64,000 bases of DNA from Apoda limacodes (taxonomy: Eukaryota > Arthropoda > Insecta > Lepidoptera > Limacodidae). The stretch is taken from assembly GCA_946406115.1 (NCBI GenBank), contig OX291558.1, positions 16,174,205 through 16,238,204 on the forward strand. Reading direction: 5' to 3'. Of this stretch, positions 1 to 11,525 are shown in pieces. Below the pieces are notes generated by a model. That model had not been told where the DNA came from and made no database searches. It saw only the letters and a list, made by a program, of their open reading frames with translations. A program made the position numbers and the translations under genes. How positions within the stretch are numbered: position 1 is the stretch's first letter; each line of letters starts with the position of its first letter.

Positions 1-488
1 CCTTTTGACTCGGTTCAACGACGGGCTGTGAGAATTGTCGACGATCCCAAACTCACTTGCGGTATCGAGCCCTTAAGTCTGAGGAGAGACTTTGCCTCCC
101 TGTGTGTGTTCTACCGCTTGTACAATGTATTGTGTTCTGAGGAATTGTTCGAAATGATTCCCACGGCTACTTTCTACCATCGCACCGCTCGCCATCGACA
201 GAGAATTCATTCTCACACTTTGGAACCAAAATGGTCGCGTACAGTGCGGTTTTAGAGAAACTTCCTCCCGCGAACCCTTGGGTTGTGGAATGAGCTCCCT
301 GCCAAGGTTTTCTCTAAGGACTACAGTATGGGGTTCTTCAAAAAAGAAGTTATTAGATTTCTGAAGGGTCGGCAACACGCGAGTGATGCCCCTGGTGTTG
401 CAAGCGTCCATAGGCTACGGTGATCGCTTACCATCAGGCGGACCGTAGGCTTGTTTGCCACCTTAGTGGTATAAAAAAAAAAAAAAAA
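1..488 (+). mobile_element. 3' end of a jockey-superfamily-like LINE, truncated by the window edge
   Basis: The reading frame from base 1 encodes the end of a reverse-transcriptase ORF (contains PFDSVQRRAVRIV and LRRDFASLCVFYRLYN), followed by a 3' UTR with 'gggtcggcaacacgcgag', 'ccatcaggcggaccg' and 'gccaccttagtggtat', ending in a run of A at 473-488. The same tail occurs at 2168, 6960 and 32452. This copy keeps about 250 bp of C-terminal coding sequence that the long copy at 3683-6973 lacks. The start lies left of the window. Family assignment is by recognition; the exact clade is not resolved. Confidence 0.8.
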
Positions 489-1558
489 GTTTTCAGTCCC
501 GGAAAAGGGCATAACCTACTTAAAACTTAAAAACGTCAAGTATTATTCCCCCATCCCCCCATAATTGAAGAGTTGCCTTTGAAATCCTACACCGATGACC
601 GAGTACTAAAAATACATCTTTGTATTCAATTCAGTTTGCAAGAGCAAACCAGCCTCCACAGGCGGCACCCGTTCACAAGTATGACGAATCAGCCATCGCT
701 TCGCTCAACCATGTTTTAGGGAACGTAACGACCCGACGTACATGCCACCACCGCAGAGACACTTTGAGAGAGCATGACACACTCAAGCAACTTCGATTGT
801 ATTAGTTACAATGTGTTTAGTAAAGGAACAAAATATAAATCTGATTCATATTGAGATTTACACACACAAGTTTACATTTAACATCACAATAAAAACCATC
901 TGATTCCAAGATGACCGTTTTTTGCGTTTTGATTAAAAAATATTTAGTAAATGGACAATGCATGTCACAGTCACCTCGGAACCAGATGATTTTTACCGAC
1001 TTGAATCGCCCTACAGTTCTCTGTCTATGATATTCAATATTTCTTGAAATCGATCGAAAAAAAAACCGACTCACAGTTTTAAGTAGCCTATGTACTTCCC
1101 CGGGACTCAAGCTATCTCTGTGCCAAATTTCACCTTAATCGGTACAGCGGTTTAAGCGTAATCCATACTTATATCATAAATGCGAAAGTAAGTCTGTCTC
1201 TCTGTTGCCACTTCACGCTTAAAACGCTGTACCGATTAAGATGAAATGACATGGAGAAAGTTTGAGTCTTGTGATAGAGACAGAGTTACTTTCGCAATCC
1301 ATACTAATATATTAAATGCGAAAGTAACTCTGTCTGTCTGTTAACTGTTCACGCTTAAACCGCTGTACCGATTAAGATGAAATTTGACATGAAGATAGTT
1401 TGAGCCCCGAGAAAGGACATAAGCTACTTGAAAACGTCAAGTAATGATGAAATGTCAACGTTAAACGTCGGTTTTTTTTCTATAATTGAGGAGTTGCTGT
1501 GTAAATCCTACACAGATAACCGAATTGAGGGCGCGTGAATCCGCGGGAATAAGCTAGT
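489..1558. repeat. Cluster of 'aaatgcgaaagtaactctgt' elements, partly head-to-head (Helitron-like)
   Basis: At least three partial copies of one element are seen. One is inverted (about 1075-1190) and two are direct (about 1175-1290 and 1295-1558). Each carries 'acgcttaaaccgctgtaccg', 'gatagtttgag' and 'aaaggacata'. The block at 489-600 repeats sequence from 1405-1520, so the LINE at 1-488 appears to have landed inside a copy. The last copy ends in a GC-rich hairpin ('gcgcgtgaatccgcgg') and then CTAGT at 1554-1558, which resembles the 3' end of lepidopteran Helitrons. Helitron identity is inference; the internal repetition is directly visible. Confidence 0.65.
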
Positions 1559-1559
1559 T

Positions 1560-1905
1560 TATAATATTTATATGGATTATATAGATTTCTTTTATATTAA
1601 TGAGATAGTTTAAGCTTTAATGAGTTAATAAAAGAGAGCTTAGGTACTTAAAGCCTAATTATATTTTTAATTAGAGCTTTATGAATTAATCTATTAAAGC
1701 TTAATTAATTATAACTAATAAACTAGTTAATTGATTAATCTAATGTTACTTAACCTAATTAAGATTAACTAAAGCTTAATTCAGTTAATTAGTTTAATTA
1801 ATGTCAATTAAGTTAGTTAAAGCTTAATAAAGCTCAATTACCTCACATTAATAAAGCTTAATTGACACAAATAAGCTTAATTAAAGCTAAACCAAACTAA
1901 ACATC
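1560..1905. repeat. AT-rich low-complexity tract with recurrent AGCTTAATTAA-like words
   Basis: The words 'aaagcttaatt', 'taattaa' and 'agcttaat' recur irregularly over about 350 bp. There is no fixed period and no reading frame. Simple-sequence expansion and decay is the likeliest origin. Confidence 0.6.
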
Positions 1906-1973
1906 TCAATATCACATCTGGCTTAGGTTTGACATAAGTATACATAATATAAGTATTGTAATCACCGTAAATG

Positions 1974-2036
1974 TCGAGATTTTCTCTAGGGACAGCAGTA
2001 TGGGTTTTTCAGGACGTAAGTGATCAGATTTCTCTT
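1974..2036 (+). repeat. Short scrap of the LINE 3' region
   Basis: 'gattttctctagggacagcag' followed by 'tatgggtttttcagga' resembles the LINE 3' region at 308-362 ('ggttttctctaaggactaca', 'gtatggggttcttc'). It is too short to show an insertion boundary. Confidence 0.4.
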
Positions 2037-2167
2037 GTCCCTATATAGGCTCGCATGGTTGACGTATAGTATTGTATCACTGGTTGACATGATGAATTGT
2101 CCATGTACAGTGCAACAAACTTTTCTCACCTTTCGACCTTGGACCATTTTAATGTGGCGAATGTAGT

Positions 2168-3090
2168 TTTTTTTTTATATACCACTAAGGTGGCAAACAA
2201 GCACACACAGCAGCACGGTCCGCCTGATGGAAAGCGGTCACCGTGGCCTATGGACGCTCGCAACACCGGAAGTATCACTCGCGCGTTGCCGACCCTTCAA
2301 AAATAGAACCCCATACTGTAGTTCTTGCAAGAAAAACTTGGCTGGGAGCTCATTCCACAACCCAAGCGTTCGCGGGAGGAAGTTTTTCTGAAACCGCACT
2401 GTACGCGACCATTTCGGTGAGAATGAATTCCCTGCCGATAGCGAGCGGTGCGATGGCAGAAAATAGCTGTGGACATCATTTCGAACAATCCCTCAAAACA
2501 CATCCCACTGTATTAGCGGTAGAACACACACAGGGAGGCAAAGTCTCTCCTCAGACTTAAAGGCTCGATACCGCATGTGAGTTTGAAATCGTCGACAATT
2601 CTCACAGCCCGTCGTTGAACCGAGTCAAAAGGGCCAAGCTGGTATCCGGGTACACCTGCCCAGAGATGGCAGCAGTTCTCTATATGGGCTGCAACTTGTA
2701 AAGCAGCAACCTTTGTCCCGACGTGAAGTACTGCTTTGCTCTGTGTACTCAACACCAAGTTGTTTGGACGCCAGCTTCACCTTGTCCTGCAGATGATCTC
2801 GGAACTAAACATCGCTGGAGATGTCAACACCAAGGATCCCTATGCTCTTGGTGGTGGAGAGGGCAGTGTTCTGGAATTGTGGGACCACAGTGAATGGGGT
2901 TTTCTTAGCGGTGAACGCGCAGACTTGTGTCTTTTTAGGGTTGAATCGGATCAAGACCAAGACCATAGACCTTGGACAGACCTGGGTAATAAACGACTGT
3001 CTATTGTTGATGTCCAACATATCATTGATATGCAGTAGAAACAGCGTAGGAAACAGCTCAGAGCCTTGCGGGACACCAGCTTTAATGTAT
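2168..3090 (-). mobile_element. 5'-truncated LINE copy, minus strand
   Basis: Reading the minus strand from 3090 down gives the C-terminal half of the same reverse transcriptase (KKTPFTVVPQFQNTALS, SIGILGVDISSDV, FDSVQRRAVRIVDD, RRDFASLCVFYR). The 3' UTR follows, and the A-tail appears as a T-run at 2166-2175. Several frameshifts break the ORF. It starts within the RT fingers/palm, so the copy is strongly 5'-truncated, as is usual for LINE insertions. Confidence 0.8.
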
Positions 3091-3576
3091 ATGTTATTAT
3101 TATTATTGGCATACGTAACGAGTTGAATTAAAACGTATATATTTAATAAATGTGAAGTTGCTAATAAACTAGTTCTTAATGAAGCAGAAAAGTCTAATAA
3201 GTACTTAAAACTAAAACTAAACTACAAAAATTTTTTAATAAACAATGAATTTATTACTGTGTTTCATGTTTCTTATACTTATTGTAAAAAAATTAACCAC
3301 CGTACTCTGTAGGAATTGTCCGTTCTACATATTTTAGTCAAAATAAGTGTCGTTCCATGAGACCTCTTTCCATCATGGCGCACCTAACCCACAGGTTCTA
3401 AAATGGAGGGTACGTTAATAGTGGCAAGGGCCCTAATACCATTGAGTGAGCGGTGACATGAAAGTCCATAGAATCCAAATTTCCTATTTATATATTTACA
3501 TAAGTACAAGTATTTGCTATAAAAACATAGTTGTGTTCCATTCCGAGGCCAAAGAGGCTGTAAACAGAAAAAAAAG
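3091..3576. other. Intergenic, no gene seen
   Basis: AT-rich sequence with no open frame showing protein features and no repeat that I can match to the rest of the window. Confidence 0.6.
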
Positions 3577-3672
3577 TAAAAGTGTTTTGTGTTTTTAATA
3601 AGAAAGAATGTTTGGATTTTAAAATATCATAACAATCTAATGAAACAATTATTTATAACAGGAAATGTTATT
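3577..3672. repeat. Left arm of a 96-bp inverted repeat flanking the long LINE
   Basis: The arm begins 'taaaagtgttttgtg' and ends 'ggaaatgttatt'. It matches, with only a few differences, the reverse complement of 6983-7078. The similarity stops within a few bases at both ends, which looks like the two halves of a palindromic (MITE-like) element. Confidence 0.85.
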
Positions 3673-4234
3673 TATAAATAAAGTGGGGCATAGCGAGTAC
3701 TTGCTCGAATGAGCGGCCCGAACTGGGGAAGTACCTCATCCTTACACTACTAAACCGCGGCCACAATAACACTAACATTGAGTAGTGTTGTGTTCCTGGC
3801 GGTGAGTAAGGTTGCCAGAGCTCTCTTTGAGGATTCGCTGCGTAGACAGCGGAGGCCCGACGGTGCTTGTTGCTATCATTGCTCGGCGTAGACGCGGCGT
3901 GCTAGTTCGGCGGTCAGGGAGACCTGATGAAACGGCTGACCGCTGGCCGCCCGCAGGTTGAACGGGTTCCCGAACCCAGGGATCACTTAATCTTCGCCTT
4001 AGGAGGCTGATCCGCCAACCTGTGTACAGTCTCTGAAGTAGTGGTCGTGCCAGAGAAGGAGACCGGAGTGGACCCGGCTACTACAACAGAGGGGGATCAG
4101 GGGCCCTTCCGCCCACCGTGCCAGCAACCGTATCATCTGTGTTGAGCTTCGGCAGTCTTAGTACCACAACTTTTTGTCTTCTAAGCTGTCTGTGCTGTGA
4201 ATCCTCATCCTTAGTCTAAGTAACTTCATACAAA

Positions 4235-5527
4235 ATGGCCAGAAATAGAAAAAAGAAAAGAGTTTTTACAGCGGCTACTCCATCCACATATAATGTGGAT
4301 TTTTGCAACATAAGGGGTATTCACGCAAATCTTAACGCAGTCCATAACCATCTCGAGACTGCGCAGCCAACCATTCTTTTTCTAACGGAGACGCAGATAT
4401 CCTGCCCGACCGACACATCATGCCTTCGTTATCCCGGCTACAAACTCGAGCACAATTTTTTGAGTCGTGCCGGTGTATGTATGTTCGTCCGGGAGGATAT
4501 CTGCTGTCGCCGACTTCATTGCCTTGAAGACAGGGACCTGTCGATATTGTGGGTGCACGTAGATTATGGCGGCCACACTCGTATCTATGCGTGCCTATAC
4601 AGGTCTCATAGCGGTGACACGGACGTAACTCGACTCTTCACACACCTAAGTTTGATGACTGACCATGTTCTAGAGCAATATCCCACAGCAGAATTAGTTA
4701 TTTTGGGAGACTTAAACGCCCACCATCGTGAGTGGCTCAGTTCTCGAACCAATAACCATGCATCTGCTCATGAATTTGCTCTGACCTGCGGATTATCTCA
4801 GCTGGTACTTTCTCCAACGAGAATACCAGATATAGAGGACCATACGAGCTCCTTACTGGACCTTCTGCTGACCACACGTCCGGATGGAGACTCCGTCTCA
4901 GTGGATGCGCCTCTTGGCTCCTCGGACTACTGTCTCGTTCGGACTCAAATGTCATGCACACAACCCGATCCTTCTGGGCCAACTAATTGGCGTCGTGTGT
5001 GGCATTATAAGTCGGCAGACTGGGATGGATTGCGAGAATTTTATGCATCGTACCCGTGGAGGCAGATCTGCTATAGCTCAGAAGATCCTGACGTCTGCGC
5101 AGCCGCAGTCACTAAGACAATCCTCGCTGGTATGGAATGTTTCATTCCTAACCTGCGAGTAGCTGCCGGCGTCAAAAAACGACCGTGGTTTAACAGGTCT
5201 TGCAGAGAAGCTAAAATTCTTAAGCAAATTGCGCATGAGGCTTGGACCACGGCTCGTAATAATAAGGATCCGAATATTTCTGAGTTAAAACGCAAATTAA
5301 ATGCTGCCTCGAGGTTCAGTAAGAAAGCCAACGCAAAATTCCAATTCATCGGCATAATAGGTGGGCGACTTGCGAGCTATCCTTCTGGGAGTCGTGCTTT
5401 CTGGTCACTTACTAAAGCTGCCGAGGGGAACTTCTGCCAGTCGTCGTTACCACCACTGCGAAAGACCGATGGTGACTTGGCCCACAGTGCAAAAGAGAAA
5501 TCTACTGGGCAGTCTCTTTGCCTCTAA
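4235..5527 (+). pseudogene. LINE endonuclease half of ORF2 (AP-endonuclease-like), frameshifted
   Basis: 430 codons from an ATG after a basic start (MARNRKKKR). It encodes an exonuclease/endonuclease/phosphatase fold. Visible family motifs are FCNIRGIHANLNAV, LFLTETQ (metal-binding glutamate), LVILGDLNAHHREW (GDLNAH motif) and GSSDYCLV (SDH-like motif). It would nick target DNA for target-primed reverse transcription. The frame then runs into the linker before the RT (RAFWSLTKAAEG) and is broken just after AHSAKEK. The minus-strand copy at 33.8 kb reads on there as ADLLSLFASNS, so a one-base indel near 5500 is the break. Confidence 0.85.
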
Positions 5528-6869
5528 CTCGAATGTGAACGACGAAGGCGCTGTACCACCTACTTTACCGTGGTGCGGTAAGACCATGCCAGAAATCTCT
5601 ATAACACAGCGCGAGGTCCGGCGGGCGTTGCTTTCCCTATACGTTCATAAGTCGAGTGGGCCAGACGGCATACCAGCAGTGGTGCTTAAGCAGTGTGTTC
5701 CTGAGTTATGTCCTGTACTCACGCGCCTCTTGACGCTTTCCTACCACACTAGGCAATTTCCGTCTTCATGGAAGACTGCGAATGTGCACCCGGTGCCCAA
5801 AAAGGGCGATAGATCAGATCCATCGAATTACAGGCCTATCGCTATTACCTCTCTCCTCTCTAAGGTGATGGAGCGTGTGATCAACACACAGGTTCTAAGA
5901 TACCTAGAAGTACACGATCTGGTCAGTGACCGTCAATATGGCTTTCGCCACGGTCGCTCGACTGGTGACCTTCTAGTGTATCTCACACACCGATGGGCAC
6001 TAGCCATTGAGAGTCAGGGGGAGGCATTGGCATGTAGCCTGGACATAGCGAAGGCGTTCGATCGGGTCTGGCACCGCGGTCTTCTATCGAAGTTGCCATC
6101 TTACGGAGTGCCCGAGGGTTTGTGCAAATGGGTGGCTAGCTTTTTGTCCGGCAGACGCATACGAACCGTAGTTGACGGTAGTTGCACTGATAGCATGGAC
6201 ATTAATGCTGGTGTCCCGCAAGGCTCTGTGCTGTCTCCTACGCTGTTTCTACTGCATATCAATGACATGTTGGACATCAACAACATACATTGCTATGCAG
6301 ATGACAGTACTGGAGACGCTTTTTACACGGGTCGTGCAAACATCCCTCGTTCCGTTGTGGAGGAAAACCGCGGAGAACTTGTGTCTCAAATCGAGACCAC
6401 TCTGTCCCAAGTCTCTGATTGGGGACGGGTAAACTTGGTCCGATTCAACCCTACAAAGACACAAGTGTGCGCGTTCACCGCTAAGAAAACTCCATTCACT
6501 GTAGTCCCACAATTCCAGAACACTCCCCTCTCCATCTCCAAGAGCATTGGGATCCTTGGTGTCGACATCTCCAGCGATGTTCAGTTCCGAGATCATTTAC
6601 AAGATAAGGTGAAGCTGGCGTCCAAAAAACTTGGTGTACTCAACAGAGCGAAGCAGTACTTCACGTCGGGGCAAAGGTTGTTACTTTACAAGTCGCAGGT
6701 TCGGCCCCATATGGAGTACTGCTGCCATCTCTGGGCGGGTGCACCCGGATACCAGCTTGGCCCTTTTGACTCCCGCGAACGCTTGGGTTGTGGAATGAGC
6801 TCCCTTTCAAGGTTTTTTTTAAGGACTAGAGTATGGGGTACTTCAAAAAAGAAGTTATTAGATTTCTGA
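5361..6869 (+). pseudogene. LINE reverse-transcriptase half of ORF2, C-terminus deleted
   Basis: The authentic RT frame begins around 5510 (LLGSLFASNSNVNDEG). RT landmarks follow in order: SSGPDGIPAVVLKQC, PVPKKGDRSDPSNYRPIAI, YGFRHGRSTGDLL, CSLDIAKAFDRVWH (first catalytic Asp), GVPQGSVLSPTLF and HCYADDSTG (YADD catalytic pair). The RT core looks intact, but the C-terminal region is cut at PFDS and fused to former 3' UTR. The codons before about 5510 are an out-of-frame overlap with the endonuclease frame. Confidence 0.85.
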
Positions 6870-6982
6870 AGGGTCGGCAACGCGCGAGTGATGCCCCTGG
6901 TTTTGCAAGCGTCCATTGGCGTTTACCATCAGGCGGACCGTAGGTTTGTTTGCCACCTTAGTGGTATAAAAAAATAATTATT

Positions 6983-7078
6983 AATAACATTTCCTGTTAT
7001 AAATAATTGTGTCATTGGATTGTTATGATATTTTAAAATCCAAACATTCTTTCTTATTAAAAACACAAAACACTTTTA
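6983..7078. repeat. Right arm of the 96-bp inverted repeat flanking the long LINE
   Basis: Reverse-complement partner of 3577-3672 ('aataacatttcc' through 'caaaacactttta'). It lies 10 bp after the LINE A-tail, so the LINE occupies what would be the loop of the hairpin. Confidence 0.85.
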
Positions 7079-7302
7079 GTTTCTAGTGATCCAGAACATT
7101 TTTTGGGGATGAAAACCTAGGAAGTCTTCACGCAAGGAAGATAAAGACTGTAATATACGGTTTCTTGAGGGATTTTAATAAGACTTTAAATGAGTAGTTT
7201 ATATTTGCTGACTTACAAAATACTGGCTGGCCCGACGCATATAACTTCGCTATAGGCTACACTTAAAATATTACTTAGTCATTGAAGCGTTATTGGTCCG
7301 AA

Positions 7303-8936
7303 TTTTTTACTGTGAACCGATTTGCATGAAATTTTGGAATTAGGCTCATCCTACCCTTAACTTCAAAAGTGAAAATGATCTGAACTGCGCACCCACCCTG
7401 GGGGTGGTTGCCACCCCTTTTCGGTGGTGTAAATTTATTTTTTTCAATTTTAAGAAAAAATATTCCATAAAGTTTTTCAAAACACCCAATACTTTTCAAG
7501 TTATTGGCAATTGAAAAATCGGTCTTTTTCACGTTTTTCATCGGTTTCTTGCAAATATCTCCAAAAATATGAATTTAACGGAGATTTTATGATGAATAAA
7601 ATTGTAGCAGGTAAAAACTGAACAAATCGGTTTTTTATATAGTGCTCTAAGTGCAATATTAGGCTAGATATTAAAGATCAAAGCCGTTTTTTATTCTGTC
7701 TGAAATTTAGTCGATGTATTCAATGCCATCTAGCTGCGAGCATATACATTTTATGCATTCTAATTAAAAAATTAAAATAAGCACTGTTAAAAGTCTTTTA
7801 CTCGTAAAATGAGTGAGTTGTAATGAAAATAATAGGAACATCTAATGGTTTTTTCTTTTAAATCAATGGGTTTCATAGGTGCCATTTCCACCAAAATTAA
7901 AATTAATCGTATTCCGTCTAGAATTAACTTTAATATAAAGAGTTTGATGGATTCTAGCAGTTTGGCTGCTTTAGGACACCTATTTTTCAAAAAAATCACG
8001 ATTTTAAGAAAAAAAATTTTTCGAATTTTTACAAAAACCACCTTCTTTTCATAATATCTCAAAAATGATGAAATAAAAGACACGTATAAAAGTATAATAA
8101 TAAAAAATATAGGTCTTTTTCTGACAAAAAACGGATATATGATTGTTTAAAGAGCGCGCGGCAGCGCAATCACAGTCTCTCTTGAGCCCTTTGACCCTTC
8201 ACCGTTTTAAAATAAATTACTAAAGTACTGAAAATTTTGGAGTATGAATATTTGGAGCAAAGTGAAAGTACGCAGTAATAGAGACCCAAAACTATATTAT
8301 GGCCATATATTTAGGAAACGTAGGCATGAATACATACCAACGTTCATATATGTATATAAAACACATTTTTTACATAAATATTTATTACTAATTAGTTCTG
8401 GCCTACATAAATAAAATTTTAAGCAGTGGAACTCGTTTATTATATATTTACTGTTTAAATTTAAGGGTTGAAAAGCTTGAGAATATGATAATCATTTTCG
8501 AGAATGTGGAATAACATTTAAATTTTCATTTTTCTTTTTATTTCATCATTTAAGGTTCGAAAGGCGGTTAAGAATTCGATTATTAAGATAGAGAATATAA
8601 AATATTATTTACTCTATACTTAAATCTTTTTATGTCTACCAAAGTATTTTTTTGTGATTTTTTCAATTTAGGGGTTGTTTGCAAGGGTTGTAAGGTTTTA
8701 AGGGATTAAAAAGGATTTTATTATGAGGTAATTGTGTTAGAAAACACTTTACAATTTCACCTCTTAATTTTAAACACGTTTTCTAGCGATAAAATGGCTC
8801 AATGTCAATTTTTCCATTAAGGGGTTGTTTACTCCCCTTAAAAATAATAGGCGGAGCTCAGATCATTTTCACTTTTGAAGTTAAGGGTAAGATGAGCCTA
8901 ATTCCAATTTCATGCAAATCGGTTCACAGTAAAAAA
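7303..8936. mobile_element. 1.6-kb element with ~86-bp terminal inverted repeats, non-coding
   Basis: The left terminus ('ttttttactgtgaaccga', then 'ttgcatgaaattttgg', through 'gatctgaactgcgc') is mirrored by 8851-8936 ('gcggagctcagatc' through 'ggttcacagtaaaaaa'). Just inside both arms are further related segments ('gtggttgccacccct' on the left, 'aggggttgtttactcccct' on the right). The interior is AT-rich with no protein-like ORF. It is best described as a non-autonomous DNA transposon; superfamily unknown. Confidence 0.75.
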
Positions 8937-10647
8937 AAACCATTGCTATTAATCGTAATATTATTAACATTGTAACGTGACAACTTGTGCCTTTCACTTT
9001 TTATGTCTGTCTCTCTCGCTCTTAGGCGGGCTAACCATGCCGCGTGCCTCTCACTCGCTCTCATTGTGAGCGCATAACGTGAGCGGAGCGTAACGCAGTT
9101 TCTTGAAGTGTCACCCGGCAAACCAATTTATAAGACGTTGTCACGTCAAAATTTGGAAGCAAGACCCTATTTTTCGCTTCAATGACTGCACTATTAAGAG
9201 GGCGATGTAGGGCAGAAAGCTAATTTCTGTAATTCTAATGTTAAGTATGAAAATGCACTATAAATCATTAGATAATGTCATATACATTACTATGACATAT
9301 ATTTCATACACATATACTTCTTATTAATTTATACCGTAATGACGCCTTGAAATTTTTAATTTTTTGTATGAAATTAAACGTTATTACCGTTTTGTAGTCA
9401 CATTTTTTGATTATTTGCTACAACTTAGAGTCAATGCACTAGATAACAAGCTATTCTAATTATTTAGCCAACTTTCATTACAAGCAAATGCAAACCACGC
9501 TTTAAAAATTTGCACAAGTGTTGAAACAATGGTCACTTCCAGATTTTGTATTGCATTAAATACAATAAATGAAAATCATTTAGTAAGCACTAGACAAAAG
9601 CAAGTTTTATAACATACTAGACTCTGTCAGCGGCTCCGCCAGCCCTAAATTCGGTTATCGCGTAACAAACATCCGTACTTACAAACTTTCTCATTTATAA
9701 TATTAGTAGGATATTTTTTATCTTTGTCGTCTTCTAAAGGATGGTCAATTTTGTGCCTATTGCGCAATCTATAGGACAGATTAAAGACCTCGAAGTGTAT
9801 GTAAAAACCCGAATAAATTCCCTTTAGTATTTACGGAAAAATCATTAAAAGGCCAGACAGACAGACGGGGGACTTTATTTTATGGAATGTAGTGGTTCCT
9901 AACATCTACGAGTGTTTGCAAATGTTGTTTTCGTCACGCTATTGCACTACAATCGTATGCAATTTGTTCAATACCATAAATTAATGGAATTAGTAACAGA
10001 GACCAAAGTCCGCAATGCTCTGTGTACGGATGTTATATGCACCGATAGTGTAGATATGGAGCTGGGCTGGGTTATAAATAGTCCCTAGCCGAAGGTTGAG
10101 GTTAACGGGTTGGCAGATGCCATAGCTCGTCGGCTAAGAAATGAGGAAACAGAAGATTTGATGGTGATTCAATAGATGTCTAAATTGAGATATCTTTATT
10201 GACAACAAATCAAAAATGTGACCGAAAATGCAAATGAGATATGAACAATTCCAGATTGAATAGACAGATAAATGTTGAAAACAATAGTTAATGAGCTTAA
10301 CCTGTGTGTATTTATATAGGTATATCCTTTCTGTATCAATCTTTAACAGGTGGCTGGATATACATAATAATATGTATTGTGCCGGGGACGGCCTATTTTC
10401 TCTTACGACTTTGGTCGTGCATCGCCGCCACTCCGTTTCTGATACAGTGTATTTGAACTAAAGTCGTTTTGTATAAGTACCATTGGTTTAAGTCACTATA
10501 TAGCTTAAGAGTTATGAATGGTAAATTGAACGACCAGGGACAGAATAATATAAGGGACGGACTTAGGATAGGTACCTGAGGGTAATAAGGACTACCTCCC
10601 TAAATTTTAAAATAAGAAAAATGCGAAAAGTTTGTTTTTGTTTGTTT
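8937..10647. other. Intergenic, no gene seen
   Basis: No open frame with recognisable protein features. The segment at 9651-9711 ('tcggttatcgcgtaac' and 'tttataatattagtagga') resembles the edge of a common lepidopteran repeat, but no second end was found. Confidence 0.5.
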
Positions 10648-10747
10648 GTAAAAATTTGAATGCTGCACGTAGGCTTTATTACTCCCAAAAAAATTATTTT
10701 ATTACGTGCGAGTAATAAAGCCTATACGTGCAGCATTCAAATTTTTA
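10648..10747. repeat. Near-perfect 100-bp hairpin (small MITE or palindrome)
   Basis: The arm 'gtaaaaatttgaatgctg' then 'cacgtaggctttattactc' returns as 'gagtaataaagcctatacg' then 'tgcagcattcaaatttttac'. The only arm difference I see is a 2-base 'ta' insertion. The loop is about 25 bp and contains an A-run. There is no coding capacity. Confidence 0.8.
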
Positions 10748-11023
10748 CATCGTTTGGAAGATTATTAATATCTATGCTTAAACACATTTGTATGTAACTT
10801 TTTCAGCGCCAGTTTCTTCATCTTTGTAATTCCTTAAATCATCACAGGATCAAATAAAATTTGACTAAGCTATTCTGTTATTGATTGAAACATAGGCCTT
10901 ATTGTACACCCAAGGCACTATCTCGCCATATTTTTGTCCCAATTTTTTTGAATTCATTTAGAAATTTAGAATAACAAGTAATAAATATATTTTTCTTCCG
11001 AGAACCTGCAGTTCCAACATAAC

Positions 11024-11249
11024 TAGGGTTGCCATAAATATTGCGAACTGATTCGGGACGTTTATGGTCATATCTTCCGACATTAGGAATGTATCTCAAA
11101 AAACTATATTTCGTGCCATTTAATGCAATTTTTAATTAAATTGACTATTTGCGACCGTCCTCTTTCTTACATAAGCGTATAGTTTATTGTAATTCGGGAC
11201 AAGGTTCTCAAATAGGGTGACAGTTCCGTTAAGGCGTATGGCAACCCTA
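11024..11249. mobile_element. Short MITE-like element with 'tagggttgccata' termini
   Basis: 'ctagggttgccata' at 11023-11036 is mirrored by 'tatggcaaccctaa' at 11237-11250, giving inverted termini of about 12 bp around a 225-bp non-coding body. The same 'agggttgcca' word starts the block at 11526. Confidence 0.5.
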
Positions 11250-11525
11250 AACATAACAATACAAAAAAGTTACGTAGATTTAAAAGGCAAATTTTTTTAT
11301 TAATTAAATAAATGAATATGGTACCTATTAGCTAGGCTTTATTAGCCGAACCTACCTTAGTATAATAAGAGGGGATTTTATAACTCTATAGAAAAAGGCA
11401 TCTACACTTGTTTGACTATCTATGCATAGGTACGTAGGCAAAGTTTAGTTCTGTTTCACTGCCATAAGTTATGGAAAGGATAAGAGTAGTTTTGCGTGCA
11501 TTCTTTATATTGTACTCGTTGTTAG

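Larger units (their letters stand above)
3683..6973 (+). mobile_element. Long jockey-superfamily-like non-LTR retrotransposon (EN + RT), inactive
   Basis: A 5' UTR of about 550 bp (from 'gtggggcatagcg') precedes an endonuclease frame, then an overlapping reverse-transcriptase frame. The 3' UTR ('ccatcaggcggaccg', 'gccaccttagtggtat') ends in an A-run at 6967-6973. The related 5' UTR occurs inverted near 33-34.6 kb. Two lesions are visible: a frameshift near 5500 and a deletion of about 250 bp near 6770, where PFDS jumps straight to 3'-terminal sequence. No clear target-site duplication is seen, because the flanks are the arms of an inverted repeat. Jockey-superfamily membership (jockey/CR1/Daphne-like) is inferred from EN and RT style. 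Confidence 0.85.
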
